A DNA stretch of 38,497 nt from JBGTIS01 sp041745535 (GCA_041745535.1 JBGTIS010000368.1:1-38497); one strand, 5' to 3'. Counted from the stretch's first letter, positions 9,401 to 18,377 are shown. Made by a program: numbers and translations. Notes: generated from the letters alone by a model not told the origin.

Positions 9401-10438
9401 TCCATTCAATTTTTTCATAAGAAAAAAGTAAGAACTTCTGATGTTATTATCTTTGGTTTGATAGCAGGCTTTACCGGACTTACACGTATTGATTTTGGTG
9501 TAGTATTGATGATTTTCCTTACTATTTCTTTATTTAGAAAACACTTGTCTCTTCAGCATTGTCTCATCATAGGGGTACTGGCACTGCTCATATTATTTCC
9601 TTGGATACTGTTTGTCAAGAGTATTACGGGCAGCTTTATTCCTTCGTCAGGAACCGCTCAATCCAGTTTTCTTAACGCGGAAGATGTTGGAGTCAGATTT
9701 TCTACCATGGCAAAGATTGTTTTAGGCCATCTAACCCCATGGGCTTTTGTAAGGCCCAGTGGACTGCTTATACAAACATTATTTTCTTTAGCGACTTTTC
9801 TAGTGTTTTTGTACGTGTTTCTGAAAGATAAAGAAATGGTTCATAAACTAACTATTTTTGTTAGGAGCAACCCCTTTTTTCTTATTTGGATGCTTTCTCT
9901 GAGCGCGCTGGTAATGATATATCTTTTATTTTTTTGGGCAATTCATTTTTATCAGCGCTATACATTGCCCTTTGTTATTCCTGCCACAGTAATACTGGCT
10001 TTTGTGTTGTCGTCCTATTATAAAAAGCAGCAATATAGCCTTCAATGGGCTATCTTGGCATTTATGCCTGCCTGTTTTATGATATGGGCTTTTCTGTCAT
10101 TACATACCGGAAGGATCGGCAATCCGCTGACGGTAACCGCGGGTTATATCGCGAATTATTTGGGTTCACAAAAAGTAGGTGTTTTTCAAAGCGGCATCAT
10201 TGGATATTTCAATAATAATGTAATCAATTTGGATGGCAAAATGAATTATGACGTACTTCCCTATATTCAAAAAGACAGCATTGAAGTATACATTGACCGT
10301 GAAGACATAGCATTCATTGTTGACGAGCCACCTTACATTTTTAACAGCTTAGATGAAACTTGGCTTATGAGTCATTGGCAGCCTTGCCAAAAAAATACAG
10401 GTAATAGCACGCTTTGCTTTGGCAGAAAGCATGAGTAA
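9393..10438 (+). pseudogene. 5'-truncated polytopic membrane glycosyltransferase (ArnT/PMT-like)
   Basis: About 348 residues with six or so membrane segments, followed by a soluble C-terminal region containing VGVFQSGIIGYFNNNVINLDG, a pattern I associate with the ends of large polyprenol-phosphate-sugar-dependent membrane glycosyltransferases. The motif GLIAGFTGLTRIDF near the start is normally located in the middle of such proteins, after about 150-200 residues that contain the catalytic first periplasmic loop. That part is absent here. An ATG at 9392 exists, but it lies in the junction with the antisense GT4 fragment. The membrane protein is therefore most likely a remnant. Family assignment is moderate. 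Confidence 0.65.
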
Positions 10439-10493
10439 CTATGTAAAAAATATACTTATATGTTATTTAATTTTTAATATAAAAAAAGAAGTT

Positions 10494-11051
10494 TCAAAAA
10501 AACGCCGAAGCAATGGTAACGGCTCCCTGCAATCGCACGGTAATGGTAGCTCTTAGTGTTTTATCTGTTGGATTCGGAATGCCCTGTATTCCTATAATGA
10601 GGTCTTCATCGTTCGTAATATTATCGTCTACATAAGTGAAGAGTTGTTCGCGCAGAGCGACTACCGTGGTTTCGTTCAGGTCGTGGATCACCGTAAGGTC
10701 CTGGCTGAAGCCTAGGGCTTCTTCCCGGGCGAAAAAGGGCGATCCATTCACAAAAGCCTGCATTTTTATGCCTTCTGTAGCTGTATTACCTGGCAATTCC
10801 ACTATTCTGGCAGCTACGTACTCCACATCTACTTTTTTTACCCGTGCCCCTTCAGGAATATCCAGGTTGTCAGTAAATTCTTCTTTGGCAATTATTCTGG
10901 ATTCATTAAAACCTCCGGTAATATCAAAGGAGTAAGTTTCCTGTAAATTAAAAGAAAGCACAAGGTCTGTTTCCGCGTCTTTTTCTACAAAACAGCCTGA
11001 TCCGAACAAAACAGGAGTCACCAACATTAAAATATTCAGTATATATTTCAT
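10494..11051 (-). CDS. Putative lipoprotein of unknown function
   Basis: A 185-residue protein with a short signal sequence ending LFGSGC, a good lipobox with Cys at residue 20, so it is probably lipid-anchored in the envelope. The mature part is rich in beta-prone stretches and acidic residues, and I recognise no enzyme motif. It lies 38 bases downstream of the outer-membrane protein gene on the same strand and may be co-transcribed with it. Function unknown. Confidence 0.75.
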   Translation of the reverse strand: MKYILNILMLVTPVLFGSGCFVEKDAETDLVLSFNLQETYSFDITGGFNESRIIAKEEFTDNLDIPEGARVKKVDVEYVAARIVELPGNTATEGIKMQAFVNGSPFFAREEALGFSQDLTVIHDLNETTVVALREQLFTYVDDNITNDEDLIIGIQGIPNPTDKTLRATITVRLQGAVTIASAFF

Positions 11052-11089
11052 GAAAAAACGCCGTTAGCCAAAATAAACAGATTTGTGTG

Positions 11090-11980
11090 TCATTTCTTTT
11101 CAAATCGCAAACCTACTCCTACCGATATCAAACTTTGCCGTGCTAGGGTGTACCCCAGATTGAGCACTACTGGCTCAATGTCCAGGGCAATGCCAAGTGT
11201 TAATCGCACATTATTGTTATAATCCAGGCCAAACGCAATAGGATCTTCCTTCTCGAACACATAATTGATATCCATATTGGAATTGCCATAGCCCAGTCCG
11301 CCATAAAAGGTAACCATATCTTTTGTATAGCTGCTTTGCAGACTGATAAGACTGCTATTTGCCTTTAAAAAATCGGAAAGTGTAAAATGATGCCAGAAGT
11401 ATCCGGCAGCAATTTCTACAGGAATACCTGGAAAATACTGGCTGATGCTGTGCCTGATGCCCAACCCCAGCAAATTTACCCGATCAATGTTTTTGTTGAA
11501 ATTATAGGTAAAAAACCGTACTGTAAGGTCGGTACCCCACCACGAGCCAACGGTTACCTGTGGTATCAGCAAAGGAAAAGCTTTTACATTTAGTCCGCCC
11601 GGAAAAGTATAAGAAGTGCCATTTTCTCCATATACCGTAACCGATTCTCCACTGCCAAAAACAGTGGATACTTCAACGGGTGCTTTGGGTTCGAACAAGC
11701 CTTCCGGTTGGGCAACAAAGGTTTTTTTTTGATCAGAAATAATAGCGCTGGTACCTATGAGGCCTACATACACCTGAAGGGATCTTTTTTTTATGGCGGC
11801 ACTCCGATACAAACCGCTGTTCAGGCTGGCCCCAAAAGCATTTGCCAACGGTTGCAGATAGTCTTTACCGTTTGCCGCTGTGTACTTGGCAATATAATCG
11901 TCCAATTGCTGTGCTTTCGCGAAATTCCCTGTCAGACAAATAAAAAACAATAACAGCAACCAAGCATATTTTGAAACCAT
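11090..11980 (-). CDS. Outer-membrane beta-barrel-like protein (DUF6588-like)
   Basis: I take the ATG at 11980 rather than a GTG seven codons upstream, because it leads directly into a signal peptide (hydrophobic stretch then AKA-Q cleavage). The mature protein of about 270 residues has alternating hydrophobic strands and ends in a barrel-like C-terminus (SVGVGLRFEKK). It resembles a Bacteroidota family I recall as DUF6588. The identification is by overall pattern, not by a catalytic motif. It lies just upstream of the small lipoprotein gene, consistent with an envelope pair. Confidence 0.65.
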   Translation of the reverse strand: MVSKYAWLLLLFFICLTGNFAKAQQLDDYIAKYTAANGKDYLQPLANAFGASLNSGLYRSAAIKKRSLQVYVGLIGTSAIISDQKKTFVAQPEGLFEPKAPVEVSTVFGSGESVTVYGENGTSYTFPGGLNVKAFPLLIPQVTVGSWWGTDLTVRFFTYNFNKNIDRVNLLGLGIRHSISQYFPGIPVEIAAGYFWHHFTLSDFLKANSSLISLQSSYTKDMVTFYGGLGYGNSNMDINYVFEKEDPIAFGLDYNNNVRLTLGIALDIEPVVLNLGYTLARQSLISVGVGLRFEKK

Positions 11981-12100
11981 ACTATGTAAATAGTTATCCA
12001 CAAGCCGTCCGTCAATACTAATCAGTTAAGACTAACATAACGCTGCCTGGCATAAAAGATTATACCTTCAGCTTTCAACGAAGTTTTGGTGCATTACAAT

Positions 12101-12129
12101 AAAAAGCCCCAGCATGGATATGCTGAGGC
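12101..12129 (-). terminator. Rho-independent terminator of lpd
   Basis: On the minus strand, GCCTCAGCAT and ATGCTGGGGC form a 10-bp stem (one G-T pair) around an ATCC loop, immediately followed by five T residues. It starts 24 bases after the lpd stop codon, the ideal place to end that transcript. Confidence 0.9.
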
Positions 12130-12152
12130 ATTTGAATGCATGTAAATAAAAA

Positions 12153-13556
12153 TTATAAGTGAATTACCTCTTCGTAAGCGGCTGCCGCTGCTTCCATCAC
12201 CGCTTCCGACATGGTAGGGTGTGGGTGTACCGATTTGATGATTTCATGACCGGTAGTTTCCAGTGTGCGGGCGGTAACCACTTCGGCAATCATTTCGGTT
12301 ACGTTGGCGCCCAGCATGTGCGCGCCTAACCACTCACCATATTTTTTGTCGAAAATAACTTTTACAAAGCCTTCATTAGCTCCGGCTGCCGTGGCTTTTC
12401 CTGAAGCGGAAAAAGGAAATTTGCCTACACGAATATCGTATCCGGCTTCCCGGGCAGCTTTCTCGGTGTAACCTACAGAAGCTACTTCAGGTTGGCAGTA
12501 GGTACATCCGGGCAGATTGTTATAGTCAAGCGGTTCTGGGTTTGTGCCCGCGATTTTCTCCACACAAATAATACCTTCCGCAGAAGCTACGTGTGCCAGG
12601 GCAGGGCCTTTTACAATATCGCCAATGGCATATACACCGGCCACATTGGTACGGTAAAATTCGTCTACCAGAACTTCGGTTTTTTTGTCGTTCAGCTTCA
12701 CGCCCACAGTTTCCAGGCCCATATCTTCCAGATTCTTGGAAATCCCTACGGCAGAAAGCACGATGTCACACTCGATTACTTCTTCCCCTTTTTTCGTTTT
12801 CACGGTTACTTTGCACCCTTTGCCTTTGGTATCTACCTTGGTTACTTCCGAACTGGTCATAATTTTCATGTTTTTCTTCTTGAAAATTCTTTCCAGCTGT
12901 GCCGATACTTCTTCGTCTTCCAGGGGCAAAATTCTCGGTAAAAACTCAACCAGCGTTACTTCGGTGCCCATGGTATTGTAAAAATAGGCAAACTCAGCGC
13001 CGATGGCACCAGAACCTACCACAATCATTTTCTTGGGCTGTTTTTCCAGCACCATCGCCTCCCGGTACCCGATAATTTTTTTGTTGTCGATGGGCATGCT
13101 GGGCAATTCCCGGGAACGGCCTCCGGTAGCCAGAATAATATTTTTGGCTTTATAAGTTTGGGTGCTTCCGTCTTCAGCTTTTACCTCTATGGTATCTTTT
13201 GCTTTCAGCTTTCCAAAGCCTGCCAGGGTATCAATGTTGTTTTTCTTGAACAGAAACTGAATACCTTTACTCATTTTGGCAGCAGTTCCGCGGCTTCTTT
13301 TTACAATGCCGGGCATATCTACGGTGGCGTCTTTTACCTCAATGCCATAATCCTTCGCATGATTGATATACTCGTATACCTGGGCGCTCTTTAACAAAGC
13401 TTTGGTGGGAATACACCCCCAGTTGAGGCAGATGCCACCTAATTCGGCTCTTTCTACAACTCCTACTTTCATGCCAAGCTGCGATGCCCGGATAGCAGCT
13501 ACATAACCGCCCGGACCACTGCCAATTACTATTAAATCATATGTTTTTTCAGCCAT
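12153..13556 (-). CDS. lpd: Dihydrolipoyl dehydrogenase (E3)
   Basis: A 467-residue flavoprotein disulfide reductase that re-oxidises dihydrolipoamide in the pyruvate, 2-oxoglutarate and branched-chain 2-oxoacid dehydrogenase complexes and the glycine cleavage system, passing electrons to NAD+. The FAD-binding GSGPGG (12-17), the redox-active CLNWGC (C43/C48), a second dinucleotide fold VVGSGAIGAEFA, the ATGGRSRELP segment and the C-terminal catalytic pair H446/E451 in HPHPTMSE are all present. It is a single-gene unit: a terminator follows, and a TAnnTTTG-type box lies 35 bases upstream. No other complex subunits are adjacent. Confidence 0.97.
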   Translation of the reverse strand: MAEKTYDLIVIGSGPGGYVAAIRASQLGMKVGVVERAELGGICLNWGCIPTKALLKSAQVYEYINHAKDYGIEVKDATVDMPGIVKRSRGTAAKMSKGIQFLFKKNNIDTLAGFGKLKAKDTIEVKAEDGSTQTYKAKNIILATGGRSRELPSMPIDNKKIIGYREAMVLEKQPKKMIVVGSGAIGAEFAYFYNTMGTEVTLVEFLPRILPLEDEEVSAQLERIFKKKNMKIMTSSEVTKVDTKGKGCKVTVKTKKGEEVIECDIVLSAVGISKNLEDMGLETVGVKLNDKKTEVLVDEFYRTNVAGVYAIGDIVKGPALAHVASAEGIICVEKIAGTNPEPLDYNNLPGCTYCQPEVASVGYTEKAAREAGYDIRVGKFPFSASGKATAAGANEGFVKVIFDKKYGEWLGAHMLGANVTEMIAEVVTARTLETTGHEIIKSVHPHPTMSEAVMEAAAAAYEEVIHL

Positions 13557-13590
13557 ATTTTTAAGGGATAGTTCAATTATAGTTTGCGTG

Positions 13591-13598
13591 CAAAAATA
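13591..13598 (-). promoter_or_regulatory. Putative -7 element (TATTTTTG) of lpd
   Basis: TATTTTTG on the minus strand matches the TAnnTTTG -7 consensus of the Bacteroidota housekeeping sigma factor. A TTTT stands where the -33 TTTG is expected (19 bases upstream). The element lies 35 bases before the lpd start codon. Confidence 0.4.
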
Positions 13599-13727
13599 AT
13601 TTATTTAGCCTGATAAAAAAATCTGACGATTTCTCAGGAAAATTTTTTTGATAAAGTTCCTCAATATTCCCTAACCTATACGAAAACTTTACAGTTAAGT
13701 ATGGATAAGTATGATAATTTGAATTGA

Positions 13728-14426
13728 ATGCCTACTAAATACAAACATATATTTTTTGACCTGGACCACACGCTCTGGGATTTTGAAAAAAACTCAACAG
13801 AAACCCTGCGTGAACTGTACCTGGCTTATGAACTGTCAGCTCACAGGAAATTTACGGAAGATGATTTTTTACACACCTTCAGAAAAATCAACTTCAAACT
13901 CTGGAACCTGTACAATACCGGGCAGTACGACCGGGATCGGTTGCGCAACGACCGCTTTCTCATAATTCTGACCGAACTAGGGGTAAACGAAGCGCTGGTG
14001 CCCAGCGATATCGGTGAGGCGTATCTGCGCATTTGCCCTACCAAACCGCATGTTTTTCCGCACGCGATTGATATACTTACCTATTTGAAAGAGAAATATA
14101 CCCTGCATATCATTACCAATGGCTTTAGCGATGTACAGGCCATTAAGCTTAAAAGCGCTAATCTGACCGGTTATTTTAAGGAAATCATTACTTCTGAAGT
14201 CGCAGGCTGCCTGAAGCCTGTGAGGGAAATTTTTGATTACACGGTTCGAAAAATTAAAGCTGATTGTAAGGAGTGTATCATGATTGGCGATAACCTGAAA
14301 ACCGATATTCTGGGAGCCAAAAATGCCGGACTGGATCAGATTTATTTTAATCCGCTGCAAATAGAACACCAGCAGCAGGTTACCTATGAAATAGATTGTT
14401 TAAGCCAACTGAAAGAAATTCTGTAG
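13728..14426 (+). CDS. YjjG-like HAD-superfamily nucleotidase
   Basis: A 232-residue HAD hydrolase. Motif I is FFDLDHTLWDF (nucleophile D11, acid/base D13), motif II ITNGFSD, motif III the Lys of CLKP, and motif IV MIGDNLKTDI. The helical cap between motifs I and II and the DHTLWDF variant match YjjG-type house-cleaning pyrimidine 5'-nucleotidases that remove non-canonical nucleotides. It is divergent from lpd and stands alone. The precise substrate is inferred from family resemblance. Confidence 0.88.
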   Translation: MPTKYKHIFFDLDHTLWDFEKNSTETLRELYLAYELSAHRKFTEDDFLHTFRKINFKLWNLYNTGQYDRDRLRNDRFLIILTELGVNEALVPSDIGEAYLRICPTKPHVFPHAIDILTYLKEKYTLHIITNGFSDVQAIKLKSANLTGYFKEIITSEVAGCLKPVREIFDYTVRKIKADCKECIMIGDNLKTDILGAKNAGLDQIYFNPLQIEHQQQVTYEIDCLSQLKEIL

Positions 14427-14470
14427 AAAATTTCACGATTCGTTTTGCCAACCTTTGCATCGCTCAGACA

Positions 14471-14487
14471 ACTGCTTGTAAAGCAGT
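14471..14487 (+). other. tRNA anticodon-arm-like hairpin near the integrase
   Basis: ACTGC-TTGTAAA-GCAGT is a perfect 5-bp stem with a 7-base loop whose central triplet GTA and flanking T and A residues match an anticodon loop. It is preceded by GCTCAG and followed by AGGTT, which echo tRNA sequence, but there is no acceptor stem, D-loop or GTTCGA T-arm. It is 134 bases beyond the integrase stop and could be a degenerate tRNA or attachment-site remnant. It is not a functional tRNA. Confidence 0.3.
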
Positions 14488-14621
14488 AGGTTAAAAATTT
14501 TAGTCTGATTATAAATCGCTAAAATTCAGTAACTTAAGGTTGTTTATGATAAGTAGTTTAATTGCCTGCATCCACGTTTGCGCCAACATTTTTATTTGGC
14601 CTCATGCAATAGATAAAATAC

Positions 14622-15836
14622 TTATAAAAGCAATTCATCATTTTTATCAAGTACCTCGCTTCCAAAAGATCGCAGATAGGCTTTGGTAGTATTGATGCTA
14701 CTGTGACCCAGACTTTCAGAAATTTGTTCTACCGAAACGCCACTGAATTTTAACACAGTAGCATAAGTGTGACGGGCGGTGTAAAATGTGATTTTATCCA
14801 CATCGGGAATGCCTAGTCGCTCAGCTACCAGCCGTATGTCCTGATTAATTTTTTTTAACCGGCCATGAATCCGGTGCCTTGCTGTTTTAATGCTGAGGCC
14901 TGGTTCCAGCACGGGTAAAATATAAGGATCATTGTGTGCATATTGTCGCAGAATTGCTGCAATATGGTCTTTTACCGCAATGTTGATGGTTTTGGCCTGT
15001 TGGTTACTTCTTTCAGTTTTCTGCCTTGTGTATACCAGCCGATCATCTAAAAAGTTCCAGTCCCAGCGCAACTTACACATATCGGTAAAATTCATGCCCC
15101 GCAAAAAGTAAGAGAGTACAAAAAAATTAATACTGTCTTTTAATGCGGAGCCTGCTGCTGCCGAATAGTGCAGCATGTTCAGTATTTCATCTTTTGTAAG
15201 GGCGATTTTCTGTGCCGAACCCGCTCTGATTTTAAAATCACGGAACGGATAAACTTCCGGTTTGACCAGCTTTTCTCTGATCGCCCGGTTAAAAGTAGCG
15301 CGTAAAGTTCTTAAATAAATACTGATGCTGGTTTGCTTTAAGCCTTTTAATTTTAACGAGCGCTCAAACTGCCGCAAAAAGGCAGGCGTTAGGTCTTCAA
15401 AGCGCAGTGCTTTGCTTTTTATAAATTTTCTGAGTGCTGCCGATAAGTTTTTATACGGCCTGGCAGTGCCCATACGCCCCTCTGCCTCCAGTTCCTCCGC
15501 AATTACCTGGAGGCAACTGAATACCGTATGCGCCGCGATTTTATTGAAGAACTGTTCTTCAAACTGATAAAATGAAAAACTGCCATTATCCTGTAGTTTT
15601 TGAATAATTTTCTCAGCTTTGGCTATATACGCGTTTAGTTGAATATTGCCTTCTTTATTTTTCTTATACCTTCCGGTTTCTTTATAAAAGTTATTTTCGG
15701 TAGTGGCCATTCTAAGGGCATACAGTTTTTTTTGCCGGTTATAGATGATCCGCAGGTATAAAGGAAGGGTGCCATCCTTGCGCTTCCGGTGGTTGAGGGC
15801 TACAATTTTGGCGGTTGCTTCTTTAATTTTTGCCAT
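14622..15836 (-). CDS. Tyrosine recombinase/integrase with arm-binding domain
   Basis: I start at the ATG at 15836 (404 residues). The longer open frame adds 29 residues unlike the family, while MAKIKEATAKIVALNHRKRKDG is a typical arm-binding N-terminus. The order is an arm-binding domain (about 1-90), a SAM-like core-binding domain (about 100-200) and a catalytic domain. The latter has Arg in RGMNFTDM, the box II YTARHTYAT (Tyr instead of the usual first His) and the nucleophile Tyr in TTKAYL after LGHSS. This is the form common on Bacteroidota integrative elements. No cargo, relaxase or excisionase lies beside it, so it may be a relic or a resident recombinase. Its stop is near a tRNA-like hairpin (14471-14487). 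Confidence 0.9.
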   Translation of the reverse strand: MAKIKEATAKIVALNHRKRKDGTLPLYLRIIYNRQKKLYALRMATTENNFYKETGRYKKNKEGNIQLNAYIAKAEKIIQKLQDNGSFSFYQFEEQFFNKIAAHTVFSCLQVIAEELEAEGRMGTARPYKNLSAALRKFIKSKALRFEDLTPAFLRQFERSLKLKGLKQTSISIYLRTLRATFNRAIREKLVKPEVYPFRDFKIRAGSAQKIALTKDEILNMLHYSAAAGSALKDSINFFVLSYFLRGMNFTDMCKLRWDWNFLDDRLVYTRQKTERSNQQAKTINIAVKDHIAAILRQYAHNDPYILPVLEPGLSIKTARHRIHGRLKKINQDIRLVAERLGIPDVDKITFYTARHTYATVLKFSGVSVEQISESLGHSSINTTKAYLRSFGSEVLDKNDELLL

Positions 15837-15951
15837 CTTATCAGGTTTGTAAAAACCGTACAAATATAAAGAGAAAGTGGTTGTTATTGCCCCAAACAAA
15901 AATGTGGGATGATGAATTTTCAATCCGTTAGCTTGCCGTTATTATATAATT

Positions 15952-17352
15952 CTATGGTTCCTGATAACCAAAAAGATTTTTTGTTTTAATGGCGGTTTCT
16001 ACCTTTTCCGGAACCATATTTTCCCAGCCTTCAATCCCGTTTTTAATCATATTCAAGGCCTTGTCTGAGTTGATATTTAAATGCTCGGCGTTTTTGGGTT
16101 GTAGCCCTACAATATGATGGGTTTCATAAAGATATTGGTAAAGATGTTGGAGTGGGCCTGGCAATACCAAATCCTGAAACCGGTATATTTCCTTGCTGTC
16201 GGGCCTCATAGACGGATACACATACAGTTTGATATTTCTTTTAAACAACATCCCCATTGATTCCAGTATACCCCCTTTGAGTTCCTCATAATAGGATTCC
16301 TCAAAAACCTGTTCCAATCCGTATATTCCCAGGATGATGCCGGTTTTACCCCTCGTAATCTGAGAAATGTAAGAAGACAGCATAAAATATTTCTGATAGT
16401 CGGATATCAATACTTTTTGTCCCAATGAACCCAAAATATCCACCCGGTGCAAAAAATCCGTATCACTGATGCCTTCCGCGTCGGAAAGTGCGTTCAGGGT
16501 CAGTTCAGAGATAATAACGGTATTGTTTCCGTCCACATCTTCTTCTTTTTTGAATGCTTCCAGACCCGATTCAAGCATATCCATAGATACATGTGTAACA
16601 GGACGAAACCTCCCCCTAAGTATCAATACATTCTTTTTATACAATGCTACCTGTGGTTGTAGCACGGTTCCATCGGCATCGAACATGGTAGCGTGTGTAT
16701 GCCCCATTTTTACCAGCTTAAGTGCCATTAAACGATTATCTACATGTTTGAAATTGGGACCTTTTAACCTGAAAAAATCAATTTCGAGGCGTTTGGTGGT
16801 GAGGTTATCCATTAACGACTTCATCATTTCTTCAGGGTTATTAATATGGGTACATCCGTAGATCAGGTTGACCCCCAGCATCCCCAGGGCCTGCTGCTGC
16901 CAACTGGGATCAGTATCGTGCATAATCACATGAATAACACATTCGTTCATGGGCATCTCGGGAAGTAGCTGAAATCGCAATCCCATCCATCCGTGCCCCT
17001 GATTGGTTTTATGATAGTTCAGAATTTCAACCGTATTGGCAAAGGCAAAAAATTTAGTAAAAGGGGCCCGGTCTGGCAAGCGCTCCAGGAGCAGCTCAAT
17101 TTCGTGGTCCAGCATTTTTACCAGTTTTTCTTCGCTCACATACCGCTTCGTTTTTCCATAAATGGCATCGCTGAATTTCATGTCATAGGCCGACATGGTT
17201 TTGGCGATGGTGCCGGACGCGCCCCCTACTTTGAAAAAGTTGGATGCTGTTTCCTGACCAGCCCCGATTTCCGCGAATGAGCCATATATATTTCCATCCA
17301 GATTGACTGCCAAAGCTTTTTCCTTGGTCGAAGGTGTTCTTGATAGTTCCAT
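15952..17352 (-). CDS. Conserved protein of unknown function (about 466 residues)
   Basis: An intact 466-residue soluble protein with no signal peptide or membrane segment. The N-terminal third carries strongly patterned segments (YGSFAEIGAGQETASNFF, VGGASGTIAKTMSAYDM, SDAIYG, RYVSEEKL, MLDHEIELLLERL) that I recall as conserved across many phyla. As I remember, database labels for this family (for example nicotinate-nucleotide adenylyltransferase) are inconsistent. I see no HxGH nucleotidyltransferase motif to support them. GHTHATMFDADG near residue 225 is conspicuous. No operon partner: the integrase gene lies 115 bases downstream on the same strand, and a 450-base gene-poor stretch lies upstream. 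Function not assigned. Confidence 0.8.
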   Translation of the reverse strand: MELSRTPSTKEKALAVNLDGNIYGSFAEIGAGQETASNFFKVGGASGTIAKTMSAYDMKFSDAIYGKTKRYVSEEKLVKMLDHEIELLLERLPDRAPFTKFFAFANTVEILNYHKTNQGHGWMGLRFQLLPEMPMNECVIHVIMHDTDPSWQQQALGMLGVNLIYGCTHINNPEEMMKSLMDNLTTKRLEIDFFRLKGPNFKHVDNRLMALKLVKMGHTHATMFDADGTVLQPQVALYKKNVLILRGRFRPVTHVSMDMLESGLEAFKKEEDVDGNNTVIISELTLNALSDAEGISDTDFLHRVDILGSLGQKVLISDYQKYFMLSSYISQITRGKTGIILGIYGLEQVFEESYYEELKGGILESMGMLFKRNIKLYVYPSMRPDSKEIYRFQDLVLPGPLQHLYQYLYETHHIVGLQPKNAEHLNINSDKALNMIKNGIEGWENMVPEKVETAIKTKNLFGYQEP

Positions 17353-17811
17353 GTGTTGATTATTTTAGATGGGTTTTATGCCCGATGTGTTTTTCAGTTA
17401 AAAAAAGATGATTACAATTAATTCAAAATATACATTGCTTTTTTATCTTCAGAAATGTTTAAGGTTTATTTTTTCTCAGTAACCAATACTCTGATGAAAA
17501 GTTATCCATGCAACAGCGAACGGTCTTGGGTATGGGCAAAACCTGATACATCCGGTGTATTTCGCAAAGTATAGGTAGCGCCGTTATAGCCCTTATAAAA
17601 AATTTACCCTGTAGTATTTCTTAATAACAGTCGGCCACGGCGGTTTCCAAAAAAGCTTTTGTATGGACAGCAACGAACTTTCTGAAAAATTTAAACAGCT
17701 TAATATGAAAAAAGGGTACAACTTTTCATAACAAAAACTTGTAAAATTTGAATTTTGACTAATTCCGCCTAAATAGTATCAGAAAATATTCTACTTACCC
17801 TTGAGGGCTAT
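17353..17811. other. Gene-poor stretch upstream of the unknown-function gene
   Basis: I see no convincing gene here. The part next to 17352 must contain the promoter of the minus-strand gene; a TATATTTTG near 17433 is one base off the TAnnTTTG consensus. An ATG at 17663 opens a 22-codon frame (ending 17731) starting MDSNELSEKFK, which could be the first codons of a lost gene but is too short to call. The remainder is AT-rich and without repeats that I can detect. Confidence 0.5.
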
Positions 17812-18241
17812 TCCACGAAAAATTCAAATAATAAAAAAGAAATATCGCGCGGAAAATTTATCCGGGGAACAGCGTTTTCAGAGCCTGGTTTTATGATTGT
17901 ACCTCGCCATGTGCTGGGCGGACGCGGATTTATTCCACCTAGTGACAAGGTAAATATCGGCATGGTCGGCGTAGGCGGAAGAGGTAAGGAAAACTGGAGA
18001 ACTCTTAAAACTGGACGATGTACAGGTAACGGCCATAGCTGACCCTGCCAATTACTGGAATCTGGCGGATTTTTATTATAAAACAGAAGCCGGTCGTGGT
18101 CCGGTGAAAAAAATGATTGAAGATCATTATACCACTAAAACACCCAATTTTAAGGTGAAAGAATACCTGGACTTTCGGAGTATGCTCAAAAAGGAATCCG
18201 CAATTGGAAAAAAAAGCCGAGGCAGAAAAAGAGGCACGTAA
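17812..18241 (+). pseudogene. Gfo/Idh/MocA-family oxidoreductase, N-terminal remnant
   Basis: The translation reads GKFIRGTAFSEPGFMIVPRHVLGGRGF then PPSDKVNIGMVGVGGRGKENW, which matches the exported Gfo/Idh/MocA oxidoreductases of Bacteroidota: a Tat-type leader, then the Rossmann VGVGGRG dinucleotide motif. It is broken in four ways. There is no start codon in frame. The twin arginine of the leader reads SRGKF instead of SRRKF. The frame shifts by one base in the A run at 18007-18010, after which LDDVQVTAIADPANYW continues. Homology then stops near 18205 after DFRSMLKKESAI, where ATPDHTH would normally follow. Only about 130 of about 430 residues remain. Confidence 0.8.
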
Positions 18242-18377
18242 GCAGACTCTTGCTGTAGAAAAAGACCTGGAAAAAGCGCAATCGGCTCTTATTTTTAAAG
18301 AAAAATGGGAAATGGCCAAAAACAACCCTCAGTATCAGTTGATGCTGAAACAGCACAAAGCCCATTTCGAGAAATAA
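18205..18377 (+). pseudogene. C-terminal fragment of an unidentified coiled-coil protein
   Basis: After the oxidoreductase remnant another frame reads LEKKAEAEKEARKQ, AVEKDLEKAQ and ends QLMLKQHKAHFEK followed by TAA at 18375-18377. It is charged and helical, looks like the natural end of a protein, and has no start of its own. It shares no frame with the oxidoreductase part and is not part of that family, so two different genes seem to have been joined. I cannot identify the parent. Confidence 0.5.

Noticed and set aside
14455..14530. A functional tRNA gene
   Set aside because: Only an anticodon-like arm is present. There is no acceptor stem, D-loop or T-arm.
17663..17731. 22-codon frame starting MDSNELSEKFK
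   Set aside because: Too short and without neighbours or homologues I recognise; kept only as a note in the gap entry.
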